From: an uncultured Anaerolineae bacterium
GTDB taxonomy: Bacteria > Chloroflexota > Anaerolineae > Anaerolineales > Villigracilaceae
Assembly (NCBI GenBank): GCA_903910795.1
Contig: CAIWAX010000010.1
Coordinates: 1-51,983, forward strand
Length of the DNA stretch: 51,983 nt
Direction: 5' to 3'
Shown: positions 16,770 through 26,519 of the stretch, in pieces
Layout of the letters: every line of letters begins with the position of its first letter
Position numbering within the stretch: the first letter of the stretch is position 1
Notes under the pieces: model-generated
What the model was told of the DNA's origin: nothing
Databases searched by the model: none
Seen by the model: only the letters and a program-made list of their open reading frames with translations
Translations under genes and position numbers: made by a program

Positions 16770-17432
16770 CTACGTTATTTTTCCGGCCAGCCGTTCTCGC
16801 AAACCCGCAAACATCAGCACGATCGTCAGGTAGTCGACCAGCCCGGCCAGCGGAAAAACCAGCCAGGTCAGGCGGCTGGGTTTGCCCTTGGCCCGAAAGC
16901 GGATATAGAACCGGCAGTGCACGGGGTCAATTTCCTGGAGGATCAGCGCCCAACTGAATTGAAAAACATCCGCCGGGAAGGGTTTCTGCGGGTCAGGCCA
17001 GGTCCAATTGGCCGATGGCGAGCGCGCTGACAGGTAAACCAGCGTGTTCGGCGACTCCCTGTGGATGACTTTGAAAACTGGTTTCCCGGGCCCATATTCC
17101 GGGATAAAATCTCCAACCGCCAAATTCTGGAAGGCCGGCTCGATTCGGCGCCGGCCGCTCAAATCGGTATCGTGGGTGAAGCGCTCCAGCCAGGCCGGAC
17201 AATACCAGCCCCCGCGCGATTTTCCCAGTTGGGCCACCCATGGCCAGACATCCTGTATAGGCGCGGCAAACACCCCGGCCCGATCCATGATCATGTCCGG
17301 CTCCGGGATCAGGTCATCCCCCGGCAGAGGTAGAGATACTTCCTGGCTGCGCACACCGGTGTGCCGGGCCAGGCGATTCAGTCCCAGCCAGATCAGTACC
17401 AGTAGAACCAAAATAAAGAGGATCGTTTGCAT
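16770..17432 (-). CDS. Membrane-anchored SRPBCC-like protein
   Basis: A 220-residue protein from the start at 17432 (MQTILFILV), chosen because a hydrophobic anchor begins there and ACAGG precedes it; longer frames to 17534 run into the neighbouring operator region. One N-terminal membrane segment is followed by a soluble domain with the SRPBCC-style IMDRAGVFAAPIQDVWPWVAQ opening and a YLSARSPSANWTWPDP strand, then a hydrophobic C-terminus (about 185-212). Such domains bind hydrophobic ligands. The gene is divergent from the winged-helix regulator gene and may share its operators. Confidence 0.65.
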   Translation of the reverse strand: MQTILFILVLLVLIWLGLNRLARHTGVRSQEVSLPLPGDDLIPEPDMIMDRAGVFAAPIQDVWPWVAQLGKSRGGWYCPAWLERFTHDTDLSGRRRIEPAFQNLAVGDFIPEYGPGKPVFKVIHRESPNTLVYLSARSPSANWTWPDPQKPFPADVFQFSWALILQEIDPVHCRFYIRFRAKGKPSRLTWLVFPLAGLVDYLTIVLMFAGLRERLAGKIT

Positions 17433-17479
17433 ACCTGTTATTATGCCACCAAATCCTCCAGATTCTTCCATGGGCCAAA

Positions 17480-17543
17480 ATTCAACAATTGAATATTGTC
17501 GCTTTAAATGACCTTTTGGGATGATATAATTCAACGGCTGAAT
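17480..17543 (+). promoter_or_regulatory. Promoter with two 15-bp operator palindromes
   Basis: ATTCAACAATTGAAT (17480-17494) and ATTCAACGGCTGAAT (17529-17543) share the same half-sites and length and differ only at the three central positions. The second overlaps a perfect -10 TATAAT (17525-17530) and the expected start of transcription; a weak -35 (TTTAAA, 17503-17508) lies between them. The winged-helix regulator begins at 17552, so direct autorepression, and possibly control of the divergent gene, is the simplest reading. Confidence 0.8.
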
Positions 17544-17551
17544 TTTAGACT

Positions 17552-18051
17552 ATGGAACCTTCCCTCGAAACCACCCGCGACCTTTCCCTGTTGGACAATA
17601 TTGAACATCACCCGGACGTAACCCAGGCTGATCTGGCCACTCAACTCGGCATGGCAGTTGGCACCGTCAACTGGCACCTCAAGCGCTTGATCTCCAAAGG
17701 CTACGTCAAGGTCATGCGCGCCGAGCGCCGCAAACTGCGTTATCTCATCACCCCCGAGGGGTTGGCGCTGCGCGCCCGCCTGACCGTGGATTACGTTGAA
17801 CAGCAGTTCATCCTGTACCGCCGCGTCCGCCAAAAAGTAAAGGAATACGTGCTACAAATCAAAGCCGAAGGCTATGACCGTCTGTGCCTGGTCGGCGAGG
17901 GCGATGTCGCCGATATTTGCCGCCTGACCTGCCTGGAGCAGGATATTGTGATTGTAGACCAACCCGGCCTCCCCACCCTGGAAGTGCGCGGCTTAGGCGT
18001 TACGCTCATTGCGGCGATAATCCCGGCCATTGCACGGGGCGAGGAGGAAAA

Positions 18052-18055
<4 letters not shown>
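17552..18055 (+). CDS. Winged-helix transcriptional regulator of the polysaccharide locus
   Basis: A 167-residue protein. Residues about 10-75 are a MarR/IclR-like winged helix (DNIEHHPDVTQADLATQLG, then VGTVNWHLKRLISKGYV as recognition helix). The second half (about 100-165) has a Rossmann-like pattern, RLCLVGEGDVADICRLTC then IVIVDQPGLPTLEVRGLGVTLI. The stop codon overlaps the start of the next sugar-epimerase gene (ATGA), so the regulator leads the glycan operon. Homologues with this layout often head polysaccharide loci; ligand unknown. Confidence 0.8.
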
Positions 18056-20040
<1,985 letters not shown>

Positions 20041-20042
<2 letters not shown>

Positions 20043-20110
20043 CCGCACACCCCGCACTTCGCACACCGTGCATCGCACCTGATACCTGATACCTGACACC
20101 TAATACCCTT
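20041..20110 (+). repeat. CGCACTTCGCAC / CACCTGATACC intergenic repeat
   Basis: CGCACTTCGCAC (20053-20064) is followed by tandem CACCTGATACCTGATACCTG and CACCTAATACC. The same modules recur at 20964-20975 (inverted), 21379-21390, 22685-22788 and 26359-26519. The repeat ends directly before the permease ATG at 20113, leaving no normal ribosome-binding site. Confidence 0.75.
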
Positions 20111-20112
20111 CT

Positions 20113-20958
20113 ATGGCTGAAATCGTAAAAACCGAACCGAACACCATTTATATCCGCCCCACTACGGGGCTGGCCGCCTTAAATCTGGGTGACCTATGGC
20201 GCTTCCGTGAACTGATTCTGTTCATGATCTGGCGCGATATCAAAGTGCGCTATAAGCAAACCCTGTTGGGCGCGCTGTGGGCGGTCATCCAGCCCGTCAT
20301 GACCATGCTGGTGTTCAATTTTCTGTTTAATAACGTTGCCAAAGTTTCATCCGATGGCATTCCCTATCCCATTTTCTCCTTCACCGCGCTGCTGCCCTGG
20401 GGCCTGTTTACCACCGCGCTCAACTCTGCCAGCCGTTCTCTGACATCCAACACCAACATGATCACCAAGACCTACTTTCCACGTCTGGTGCTGCCGATGG
20501 CTTCTGTGCTCGGCGGTCTGGTGGATTTTGCGATTGCTTTTGTAATCCTGATCGGGATGATGATCTATTACAGCGTCACACCCACCTGGACGGCGCTGTG
20601 GGCCGTGCCTGTCTTCCTGCTGCTTGCCATTATCTCCGCACTGGGCGTGGCGCTTTGGCTCTCGGCCATCAACGTCCAGTACCGTGACGTGGGCTACGCC
20701 CTGCCGTTCATCACCCAGTTCTGGCTGTTCATCACCCCGGTGGCATATTCATCCAAAGTCATCACCGGTCGCTGGGAGTTGATCTACGCTCTCAACCCCA
20801 TGGCTGGCGTTGTCAACGGCTTCCGCTGGGCGCTGCTTGGCGCTGGCAGCGGCCCGGACATCCTGGTGGCCATCTCCACCGGCATCTCGCTCATCATTCT
20901 GATCACTGGCCTGATCTACTTCCGCAACATGGAGCGCACCTTCGCAGATACGATTTAA
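20113..20958 (+). CDS. wzm: Polysaccharide ABC transporter, permease subunit (Wzm type)
   Basis: A 281-residue ABC-2 permease with six hydrophobic segments. The N-terminal LILFMIWRDIKVRYKQTLLGALWAVIQP region is the signature of O-antigen/teichoic-acid exporters (Wzm/TagG), followed by SFTALLPWGLFTTAL and QFWLFITPVAYSSKVI. It forms the membrane channel that exports a lipid-linked glycan, powered by the Wzt-like ATPase at 21414. The ATG is preceded by repeat sequence instead of a Shine-Dalgarno. A four-helix-bundle gene separates the two subunits. Confidence 0.9.
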   Translation: MAEIVKTEPNTIYIRPTTGLAALNLGDLWRFRELILFMIWRDIKVRYKQTLLGALWAVIQPVMTMLVFNFLFNNVAKVSSDGIPYPIFSFTALLPWGLFTTALNSASRSLTSNTNMITKTYFPRLVLPMASVLGGLVDFAIAFVILIGMMIYYSVTPTWTALWAVPVFLLLAIISALGVALWLSAINVQYRDVGYALPFITQFWLFITPVAYSSKVITGRWELIYALNPMAGVVNGFRWALLGAGSGPDILVAISTGISLIILITGLIYFRNMERTFADTI

Positions 20959-20963
20959 ACAAT

Positions 20964-21390
20964 GTGCGAAGTGCGCTGAAAAGTGCGGTAAAAGTGAGTG
21001 CGAGAGAAGATGTCATTGCGCAAATTTGAAGATATTTTAGCCTGGCAGGAAACACGCAACCTGGTGAACCAAATTTATAATTTAACCAGCGCAGGCACAT
21101 TCTCAAAAGATTTCGGGCTTCGTGATCAAATTTGTCGTGCAGCCGTATCGGTGATGGCAAATATTGCCGAAGGTTTCGACTGCGACTCAAATATTGAATT
21201 AGCCCGGTTTCTCGGCATAGCCCGCCGGTCGGTTGTGGAAGTCCAATCCTTGCTATATGTCGCACTTGATGTCAAATACATCACACCAGAGCAATCCAAA
21301 ATATGTTATGAGCAGGCCAGTAAAACAAAAGCCTTGATCAGCGCTTTCAAAAGCGCAATGCTAAAGAAAGTCTAAAAACGCACTTCGCAC
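20964..21390. repeat. 12-bp inverted repeats bracketing the four-helix-bundle gene
   Basis: GTGCGAAGTGCG (20964-20975) and CGCACTTCGCAC (21379-21390) are perfect inverted copies on either side of the 21010-21375 gene. The same 12-mer also occurs at 20053-20064, so the arms belong to a dispersed family as well as framing this gene. Confidence 0.65.
21010..21375 (+). CDS. Four-helix-bundle protein (23S rRNA intervening-sequence-type family)
   Basis: A 121-residue protein, start at 21010 with GAGAGAAG upstream. It reads LRKFEDILAWQETRNLVNQIY, then FGLRDQICRAAVSVMANIAEGFD, ELARFLGIARRSVVEVQSLL and a final helix. This is the four-helix-bundle family related to S23 proteins encoded in rRNA intervening sequences. 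The GC is lower than in both neighbours. It sits between the two ABC exporter subunits and is framed by inverted 12-mers, consistent with a small inserted cassette. Molecular function unknown. Confidence 0.87.
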   Translation: MSLRKFEDILAWQETRNLVNQIYNLTSAGTFSKDFGLRDQICRAAVSVMANIAEGFDCDSNIELARFLGIARRSVVEVQSLLYVALDVKYITPEQSKICYEQASKTKALISAFKSAMLKKV

Positions 21391-21413
21391 CACGCACTCC
21401 GGACAGAGTATTT

Positions 21414-22688
21414 ATGACCATCGCCATCAAAGTTGATTCGATCAGTAAACGCTACAAAATCGGCACCGCGCCGGGTAAATTCCGGTATGGGATGTTGCGC
21501 GATCAGATAGCCGCCATCCCGGGGAAACTATTCAAACGTGGCGAAGGCCAGGTTGGCATTGATTTTATCTGGGCCCTCAAAGATGTATCCTTCGACCTGG
21601 AGGAAGGCCGCGTGCTGGGCATCATCGGCCGCAACGGTGCCGGAAAGTCCACCCTGCTTAAAGTTCTTTCGCGCGTCACAGAGCCAACCAAGGGCTATGT
21701 CAGTGTGCGCGGCAGGGTCGGTTCACTGCTCGAAGTGGGCACAGGCTTTCACCCCGAACTGACCGGCCGCGAGAATATCTATCTAAACGGCGCAATTCTT
21801 GGCATGAAACGCGCCGAGATAGAATCCAAATTCGATGAAATTGTGGAATTCTCCGAAGTTTCCCAATTTATTGACACGCCTGTCAAGCGCTATTCCTCTG
21901 GCATGTACCTGCGTCTGGCCTTCGCCGTGGCCGCGCATCTCGAACCGGAGATACTGGTGGTGGATGAAGTTCTGGCGGTGGGTGACGCTGAATTCCAGCG
22001 CAAATGTCTGGGCAAGATGAATGATGTCGCCGCCCAGGGCCGCACAGTGCTGTTCGTCAGCCACAACATGAGCGCCATCTTGCGTTTGACCCAGGAAGCC
22101 CTCGTCCTGCAAAAGGGCCAGTTGACCCTGCGAGCGCCCACCAACGAAGCCGTAGATTACTACCTGAGTTCCGGGCAGTCACAGGCCGGTGAGCGCACCT
22201 GGGATGCCGATGAAATCCCCGCCGCTTCCGCGCCTTTCCGGCCCATCTCGCTCAAAATCCACGACCCGCGCGGCACCATCGCCGATACCGTGCGCTCCAC
22301 CGAGCCATTGACCGTAGAAATGAAATACCAGATTTCCGCACCAGTTACCGGCCTGCGGGTGGGCATCTACCTCAGCACCGTGCGCGGTGAATATGTCTTC
22401 ACCTCCTTTGATGTGGACGAACCTGACCTGTATGAAAAGTTTTCTACCCGCCAGCCCGGATATTACACCAGCCGCTGCACCATCCCGGGCGACTTGCTGA
22501 ATGAAGGCCGTTACATCATCGGCGTAAACGCCAGCTCCTTTGGTGTCAAGCGCTATTTCATGGATGAAAACACCCTCGGCTTCACGGTTGACCCATCCGC
22601 CGCGCCCGGCATGCAGTGGGCCGAACAGCGTCAGGGCCCCCTGCGCCCCCGCCTGCAATGGACCATCGAAAACGAAACAGCCCGCTAA
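21414..22688 (+). CDS. wzt: Polysaccharide ABC transporter ATPase with C-terminal carbohydrate-binding domain (Wzt type)
   Basis: A 424-residue protein. Residues about 5-250 are an ABC ATPase: Walker A GRNGAGKST (72-80), the family's GRVGSLLEVGTGFHPELTGREN, the signature YSSGMYLRLAFA, and Walker B ILVVDEVLAVGD. Residues about 270-420 are a beta-sandwich like the Wzt C-terminal domain that recognises the modified end of the exported glycan. It drives export with the permease at 20113. The presence of this extra domain suggests a terminal chain-cap signal, possibly set by the methyltransferase at 24377. Confidence 0.92.
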   Translation: MTIAIKVDSISKRYKIGTAPGKFRYGMLRDQIAAIPGKLFKRGEGQVGIDFIWALKDVSFDLEEGRVLGIIGRNGAGKSTLLKVLSRVTEPTKGYVSVRGRVGSLLEVGTGFHPELTGRENIYLNGAILGMKRAEIESKFDEIVEFSEVSQFIDTPVKRYSSGMYLRLAFAVAAHLEPEILVVDEVLAVGDAEFQRKCLGKMNDVAAQGRTVLFVSHNMSAILRLTQEALVLQKGQLTLRAPTNEAVDYYLSSGQSQAGERTWDADEIPAASAPFRPISLKIHDPRGTIADTVRSTEPLTVEMKYQISAPVTGLRVGIYLSTVRGEYVFTSFDVDEPDLYEKFSTRQPGYYTSRCTIPGDLLNEGRYIIGVNASSFGVKRYFMDENTLGFTVDPSAAPGMQWAEQRQGPLRPRLQWTIENETAR

Positions 22689-22788
22689 CCGCGCACACGC
22701 GCAAGATTGGGCGCAGCGACGCCGCGCCCCTACCGCACCACGCACTTCCACCTGACACCTGATACCCGGCACCTGACACCTCGCCCTG
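22685..22788 (+). repeat. Composite GCGCCCCTACC / CACCTGACACC repeat
   Basis: Contains GGGCGCAGCGACGCCGCGCC (22709-22728) with CCTACC after it, a palindromic module seen also at 26407, 29110 and 31996, then CGCACTTCCACCTGACACCT and further CACCTGACACC units up to the next gene's start at 22789. No coding potential. Confidence 0.75.
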
Positions 22789-24351
22789 ATGCTCAAAAAC
22801 CTGCTCGGAAAAATCCCGTATTCCGCTGAACTATACAGCGCCCTGCGCCCCGGCCGCCCACGGACACGCTACAACCTGTCCCAACTGGCAGAAGCCCTGC
22901 CCACGGCGGTTGAACAGGTGCGCCCCTACGCACAAAAACCGGCGGCGGGCCGGCGCATCATCCTGTTTGCCACCCTGCATTACTGGGTGGAACAGGCTGC
23001 CATCATCGGGTTGACCCTGCGCGGGCTGGGGCACGATATCACCATCGCGTATTTACCCTACGGGGATTGGAACAAACCCGTCAGCAACTTTGACCTGCGC
23101 CGCCAGGACATCTATACCCGGCAGGTACTCTCACCACTCAAAGGGCTGATCAAGTGTGTCTCGCTCCTGGATGTGCCCACCGCGCCAGAGTTGCCGCCCG
23201 CACTGGCTCAGGCTGTCGAAACCGCTGCGGCTTTCGACACCATGTATACCCTGCAGGTCGAGGACTTTGAGCGCGACTCCGCGCTCTACAGGCTGCGGCT
23301 GGAACGCAACCGCGCGGCCGCCCTGGCCGCGCTGACCATCCTGAAAGACCATCCCGATACAGTTCTGATCCCCAACGGACTGGTGACCGAGCTGGGCATT
23401 TTCTACCAGGTTGCCCGCCAGCTTAACCTGCTGACCGTTACCTATGAGTTCAACGACCAGCGCGAACAGATCTGGCTTTCTCAAAATAACATCGTCATGC
23501 AGCAAAGCACCGATGCTCTGTGGGCCGCCCGCGGGCAAGTCCCGCTGACCGAACCCGAGCGCGAACAGATCGCTGGCCTGGAAAACGCCCGCACCAGCGC
23601 CGGAAAATACGGCAAAGGCACGCGTTTCTGGCAGGATGTGGCCTCAGTCGGCGGCGAAGCCCAGCGCGCGGCGCTCGGCCTGGATGAACGACCGGTTGTG
23701 CTGCTGGCCACCAACGTGCTCGGTGACAGCCTGACGCTCGGGCGCAATGTCTTCACGGCTTCGATGGCCGAATGGATCGCAAAAACGGTACAATATTTCG
23801 CGGGCCGGCCGGATGTGCAGCTTGTCGTGCGCGTACATCCCGGCGAACGCCTGATGAAAGGCCCTTCCAGTCTGGATGTGATCAAAGCCGCCCTGCCGAA
23901 GCTGCCCGCCCATATCAAGCTGATTCCCCCACTGGAAAAAGTCAACACCTATGATTTGATGGAAATTGCCGGGCTGGGGCTGGCTTACACCACCACCGTG
24001 GGCATGGAGATGTCCATGCGCGGTGTGCCAGTCATCCTGGCTGGACAAACCCACTACCGTGGGCGCGGCTTCACCTACGATCCAGCCACCTGGGAAGAAT
24101 ATTTTGCCACCGCCGGCCGGCTGCTTTCCGATTTACCGGCATACCGTTTATCCCCGGCGCAGGTTGAGTTGGCCTGGAATTACGCCTACCGTTTTTTCTT
24201 CGATTTCCCCCGGCCTTTCCCCTGGCGGCTGATGAAATTCTGGAATGACCTGCAGGAATGGCCCATCGCGCGCGTGCTTTCTGTCGAAGGCCGGACCGAA
24301 TTTGGGAAAACCTTTGACTATCTCTCCGGCCAGCCGCTGACCTGGGATTAA
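22789..24351 (+). CDS. Capsule-synthesis-type GT-B glycosyltransferase-like protein
   Basis: A 520-residue protein. The C-terminal half resembles capsule polysaccharide synthesis proteins of the Kdo-transferase-like/Capsule_synth type: VVLLATNVLGDSLTLG, VQLVVRVHPGE, a YDLMEIAGLGLAYTTTVGMEM donor-site segment with GMEMSMRGVPVILAGQTHYRG, then FTYDPATWEEYF. The N-terminal half has an FATLHYWVEQAAIIGLTLRG Rossmann start. No signal peptide or membrane segment. It lies directly after the exporter genes, so it probably adds to or modifies the exported glycan or its lipid end. Sugar specificity unknown. Confidence 0.68.
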   Translation: MLKNLLGKIPYSAELYSALRPGRPRTRYNLSQLAEALPTAVEQVRPYAQKPAAGRRIILFATLHYWVEQAAIIGLTLRGLGHDITIAYLPYGDWNKPVSNFDLRRQDIYTRQVLSPLKGLIKCVSLLDVPTAPELPPALAQAVETAAAFDTMYTLQVEDFERDSALYRLRLERNRAAALAALTILKDHPDTVLIPNGLVTELGIFYQVARQLNLLTVTYEFNDQREQIWLSQNNIVMQQSTDALWAARGQVPLTEPEREQIAGLENARTSAGKYGKGTRFWQDVASVGGEAQRAALGLDERPVVLLATNVLGDSLTLGRNVFTASMAEWIAKTVQYFAGRPDVQLVVRVHPGERLMKGPSSLDVIKAALPKLPAHIKLIPPLEKVNTYDLMEIAGLGLAYTTTVGMEMSMRGVPVILAGQTHYRGRGFTYDPATWEEYFATAGRLLSDLPAYRLSPAQVELAWNYAYRFFFDFPRPFPWRLMKFWNDLQEWPIARVLSVEGRTEFGKTFDYLSGQPLTWD

Positions 24352-24376
24352 AACTTAGCACGGCAAAGAAAATAAA

Positions 24377-25201
24377 ATGAACGATACCAAGCAAAAAGTA
24401 CGCGAATTCTATGATGAGATCGGCTGGCAGCAGGAATCTGACGGCAGCTATCAAAACGCGCGTTACGAAGACCTGCGCCCGGTTTCAGCGGAATATATTC
24501 ACAAGACCCGCCTGCGAGTCAACGGCGCGCTGATCCCCACCGGCCGCTACCTGCTGGATGCCGGCTCCGGCCCGGTGCAGTATGATGATTATCTGACCTA
24601 CTCCCAGGGTTATGAAAAGCGCGTCTGCCTGGATATTTCCATCCAGGCGCTGCGCGAAGCACGCCTGCGCCTGGGCGCGCACGGCCTCTTCGTGGTTGCC
24701 GATCTGGCCAGCCTGCCCTTCAAGGACAACAGTTTTGACGGCGAGGTTTCCATGCACGCCATCCACCACCTGGCGCTGGAGGAACACCCACGCGCCTACG
24801 CCGAACTTTACCGCGTCCTCAAACCCGGCCGGACGGCGGCCATCGTCAACGGCTGGCATGAGCCGCTGTTGAGCCGCATGGCCGAGCCATTCATCGGCCT
24901 GATGCGCCGGCTTTCGGGCAAATCAGCCAAGAAAAAGAAGAACTGGCTGGAAGAGGACGACCCGGCCGGTACCTTCGTGCGCAAGATGACGCCCGCCTGG
25001 CTGAAGAGCGAGGTTGGCAGCCGCATCCCGCTTGAGATCCGGCCCTGGCGCAGCCTGTCCACCCGCCTGCTGCGCTGGTTTATTCACCCGCGCCTGGGGG
25101 GGAAACAGTTCCTGAGCTTCGTTTTCTGGTTGGAAGGCGTTTTTCCGCGTTTCTTTGGCGAAAACGGGCAATATCCCCTGATCGTCATCAAGAAAATCTA
25201 A
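24377..25201 (+). CDS. Class I SAM-dependent methyltransferase
   Basis: A 274-residue protein. Motif I is LLDAGSGPVQY (about residues 54-64), the acidic end of strand 2 is CLDISIQAL, and LFVVADLASLPFKDNSFDGEVSMHAIHHL covers motifs II and III. It has a basic region (SGKSAKKKKNWLEEDD) and a C-terminal hydrophobic patch. It likely methylates a sugar, lipid carrier or glycan end; the adjacent Wzt with a glycan-recognition domain would fit chain-terminating methylation, which is inference. Confidence 0.83.
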   Translation: MNDTKQKVREFYDEIGWQQESDGSYQNARYEDLRPVSAEYIHKTRLRVNGALIPTGRYLLDAGSGPVQYDDYLTYSQGYEKRVCLDISIQALREARLRLGAHGLFVVADLASLPFKDNSFDGEVSMHAIHHLALEEHPRAYAELYRVLKPGRTAAIVNGWHEPLLSRMAEPFIGLMRRLSGKSAKKKKNWLEEDDPAGTFVRKMTPAWLKSEVGSRIPLEIRPWRSLSTRLLRWFIHPRLGGKQFLSFVFWLEGVFPRFFGENGQYPLIVIKKI

Positions 25202-25310
25202 GTCCCGTATGTTCAGACTGACTGATCAGGCATATCTTCAAGCTGTTCGCGGCCGTGCGCTGAATTGGCTTTACGTGATAACGCGGGCCTGCCCTCATCT
25301 TTCTGTGTAA

Positions 25311-25338
25311 GCTGTGGAGGAAAATCCACAGCATTTTT
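25311..25338 (+). promoter_or_regulatory. Hairpin with T-run in the pseB leader
   Basis: GCTGTGGA (25311-25318) and TCCACAGC (25325-25332) form an eight-pair stem, followed by ATTTTTG. The GGAG ribosome-binding site (25339-25342) and the start codon at 25348 come right after. This could terminate upstream transcripts or act as an attenuator in the leader of the dehydratase gene. Confidence 0.6.
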
Positions 25339-25347
25339 GGAGAAAAA

Positions 25348-26358
25348 ATGGACTGGACAAACAAAGTTATACTCATCACCGGCGGCACAGGTTCCTTCGG
25401 TAAAAAATTCATCAAAATGCTGCTGGCAGAAAAACAGCCCAAAAAGATCATTGTCTTCAGCCGCGATGAACTCAAACAACATGAAATGCGCGTGGCGGGC
25501 TACGATCACCCTTCCCTGCGCTACTTCATCGGTGATGTGCGCGACCGCGACCGGCTGCTGCGCGCCATGCACGGCGTGGATATTGTGGTGCATGCCGCCG
25601 CGCTCAAACAGGTGCCCGCCTGCGAATACAACCCGATGGAAGCCGTCAAAACCAACATCATCGGCACCTCCAACGTGCTGGAAGCCGCCCTGGATGCGGG
25701 CGTTTCCAGGGTGTTGGCGCTCAGCACGGACAAGGCCGTCAGCCCGGCCAACCTGTACGGCGGCACCAAGCTGGTCGCCGAAAAGCTGGTCATCCAGTCC
25801 AACGCCTACGCCGCCGATTCCGCCACGCGCTACTCGTGCGTACGCTACGGCAACGTGGTCGGCTCGCGTGGCTCGGTGGTGCCCCTCTTCCTGAAGCAAA
25901 GAGCCTCCGGGCGCATCACCATCACCGATGACCGCATGACCCGCTTCTGGCTGTCGCTTGAGCAGGGCGTGCACTTTGTCATGACCTGCATCGAACAGAT
26001 GGAGGGCGGCGAAGTCTTTGTCCCTAAAATCCCCAGCACAAAGGTGATTGACCTGGCCCGCGCCATCGCCCCCCAGGCCGAGATCAACATTATTGGCATC
26101 CGCCCCGGCGAAAAACTGCACGAAGATCTGCTCTCGGATGATGAAGCCCGTCATACCATCGAAATCGAGCACATGTACGTCATCCAACCGGCCGAAGCCG
26201 TCTGGTTTGGCTACTCATGGAAAGACAAGGGCACCCCACTGCCGGAAGGCTTTACCTACACCAGCGACAATAACACCGAGTGGCTGGATGTGCAGGGCAT
26301 CAAAGAGTACATTGCTCCCTTCGAAGCCGATTTTCTGAACGGCAAGCTCGAGGGGTAA
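25348..26358 (+). CDS. pseB: UDP-N-acetylglucosamine 4,6-dehydratase (PseB/CapE type)
   Basis: A 336-residue protein. It has ITGGTGSFGKKF at the N-terminus, VFSRDELKQHEMR, HAAALKQVPACEYNP, and the active-site run LSTDKAVSPANLYGGTK with the family's unusual Asp-Lys and Tyr-x3-Lys. GNVVGSRGSVVPLF follows, then the EINIIGIRPGEKLHE signature. The enzyme starts UDP-GlcNAc conversion to a 4-keto-6-deoxy sugar, either for pseudaminic-acid-like nonulosonates (PseB) or UDP-FucNAc-type sugars (CapE). A NeuB-type gene at 29157 favours the former; the RmlD-like gene next door fits the latter. The 4-aminotransferase PseC is not present here. Confidence 0.9.
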   Translation: MDWTNKVILITGGTGSFGKKFIKMLLAEKQPKKIIVFSRDELKQHEMRVAGYDHPSLRYFIGDVRDRDRLLRAMHGVDIVVHAAALKQVPACEYNPMEAVKTNIIGTSNVLEAALDAGVSRVLALSTDKAVSPANLYGGTKLVAEKLVIQSNAYAADSATRYSCVRYGNVVGSRGSVVPLFLKQRASGRITITDDRMTRFWLSLEQGVHFVMTCIEQMEGGEVFVPKIPSTKVIDLARAIAPQAEINIIGIRPGEKLHEDLLSDDEARHTIEIEHMYVIQPAEAVWFGYSWKDKGTPLPEGFTYTSDNNTEWLDVQGIKEYIAPFEADFLNGKLEG

Positions 26359-26519
26359 AAGAAGGTGCCAGGTTTTTAGGTGTCAGGTGTCAGGTAAGTT
26401 CCGCGCAGGCTCAGCAACGCTGCGCCCCTACCCGCACCCTCGCACCCCGCACTTCCACCTGACACCTGACACTTAAACACCTGATACCTTACTTAACACC
26501 TGACACCTATAAAAAAACC
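26359..26519. repeat. Composite inverted CACCTGACACC repeat with GCGCCCCTACC module
   Basis: AGGTGTCAGGTGTCAGGTAA (from 26378) faces CACCTGACACCTGACACTTA and CACCTGACACC (to 26508), so the ends pair. Between them lies CAACGCTGCGCCCCTACCCG and CCCCGCACTTCCACC. It abuts the next start codon at 26520 with no Shine-Dalgarno. No gene is seen. Confidence 0.8.

Noticed and set aside
20964-21390. Calling the four-helix-bundle gene a defined mobile element
   Set aside because: The inverted 12-mers belong to a wider repeat family and no target duplication is visible, so only possible insertion is claimed.
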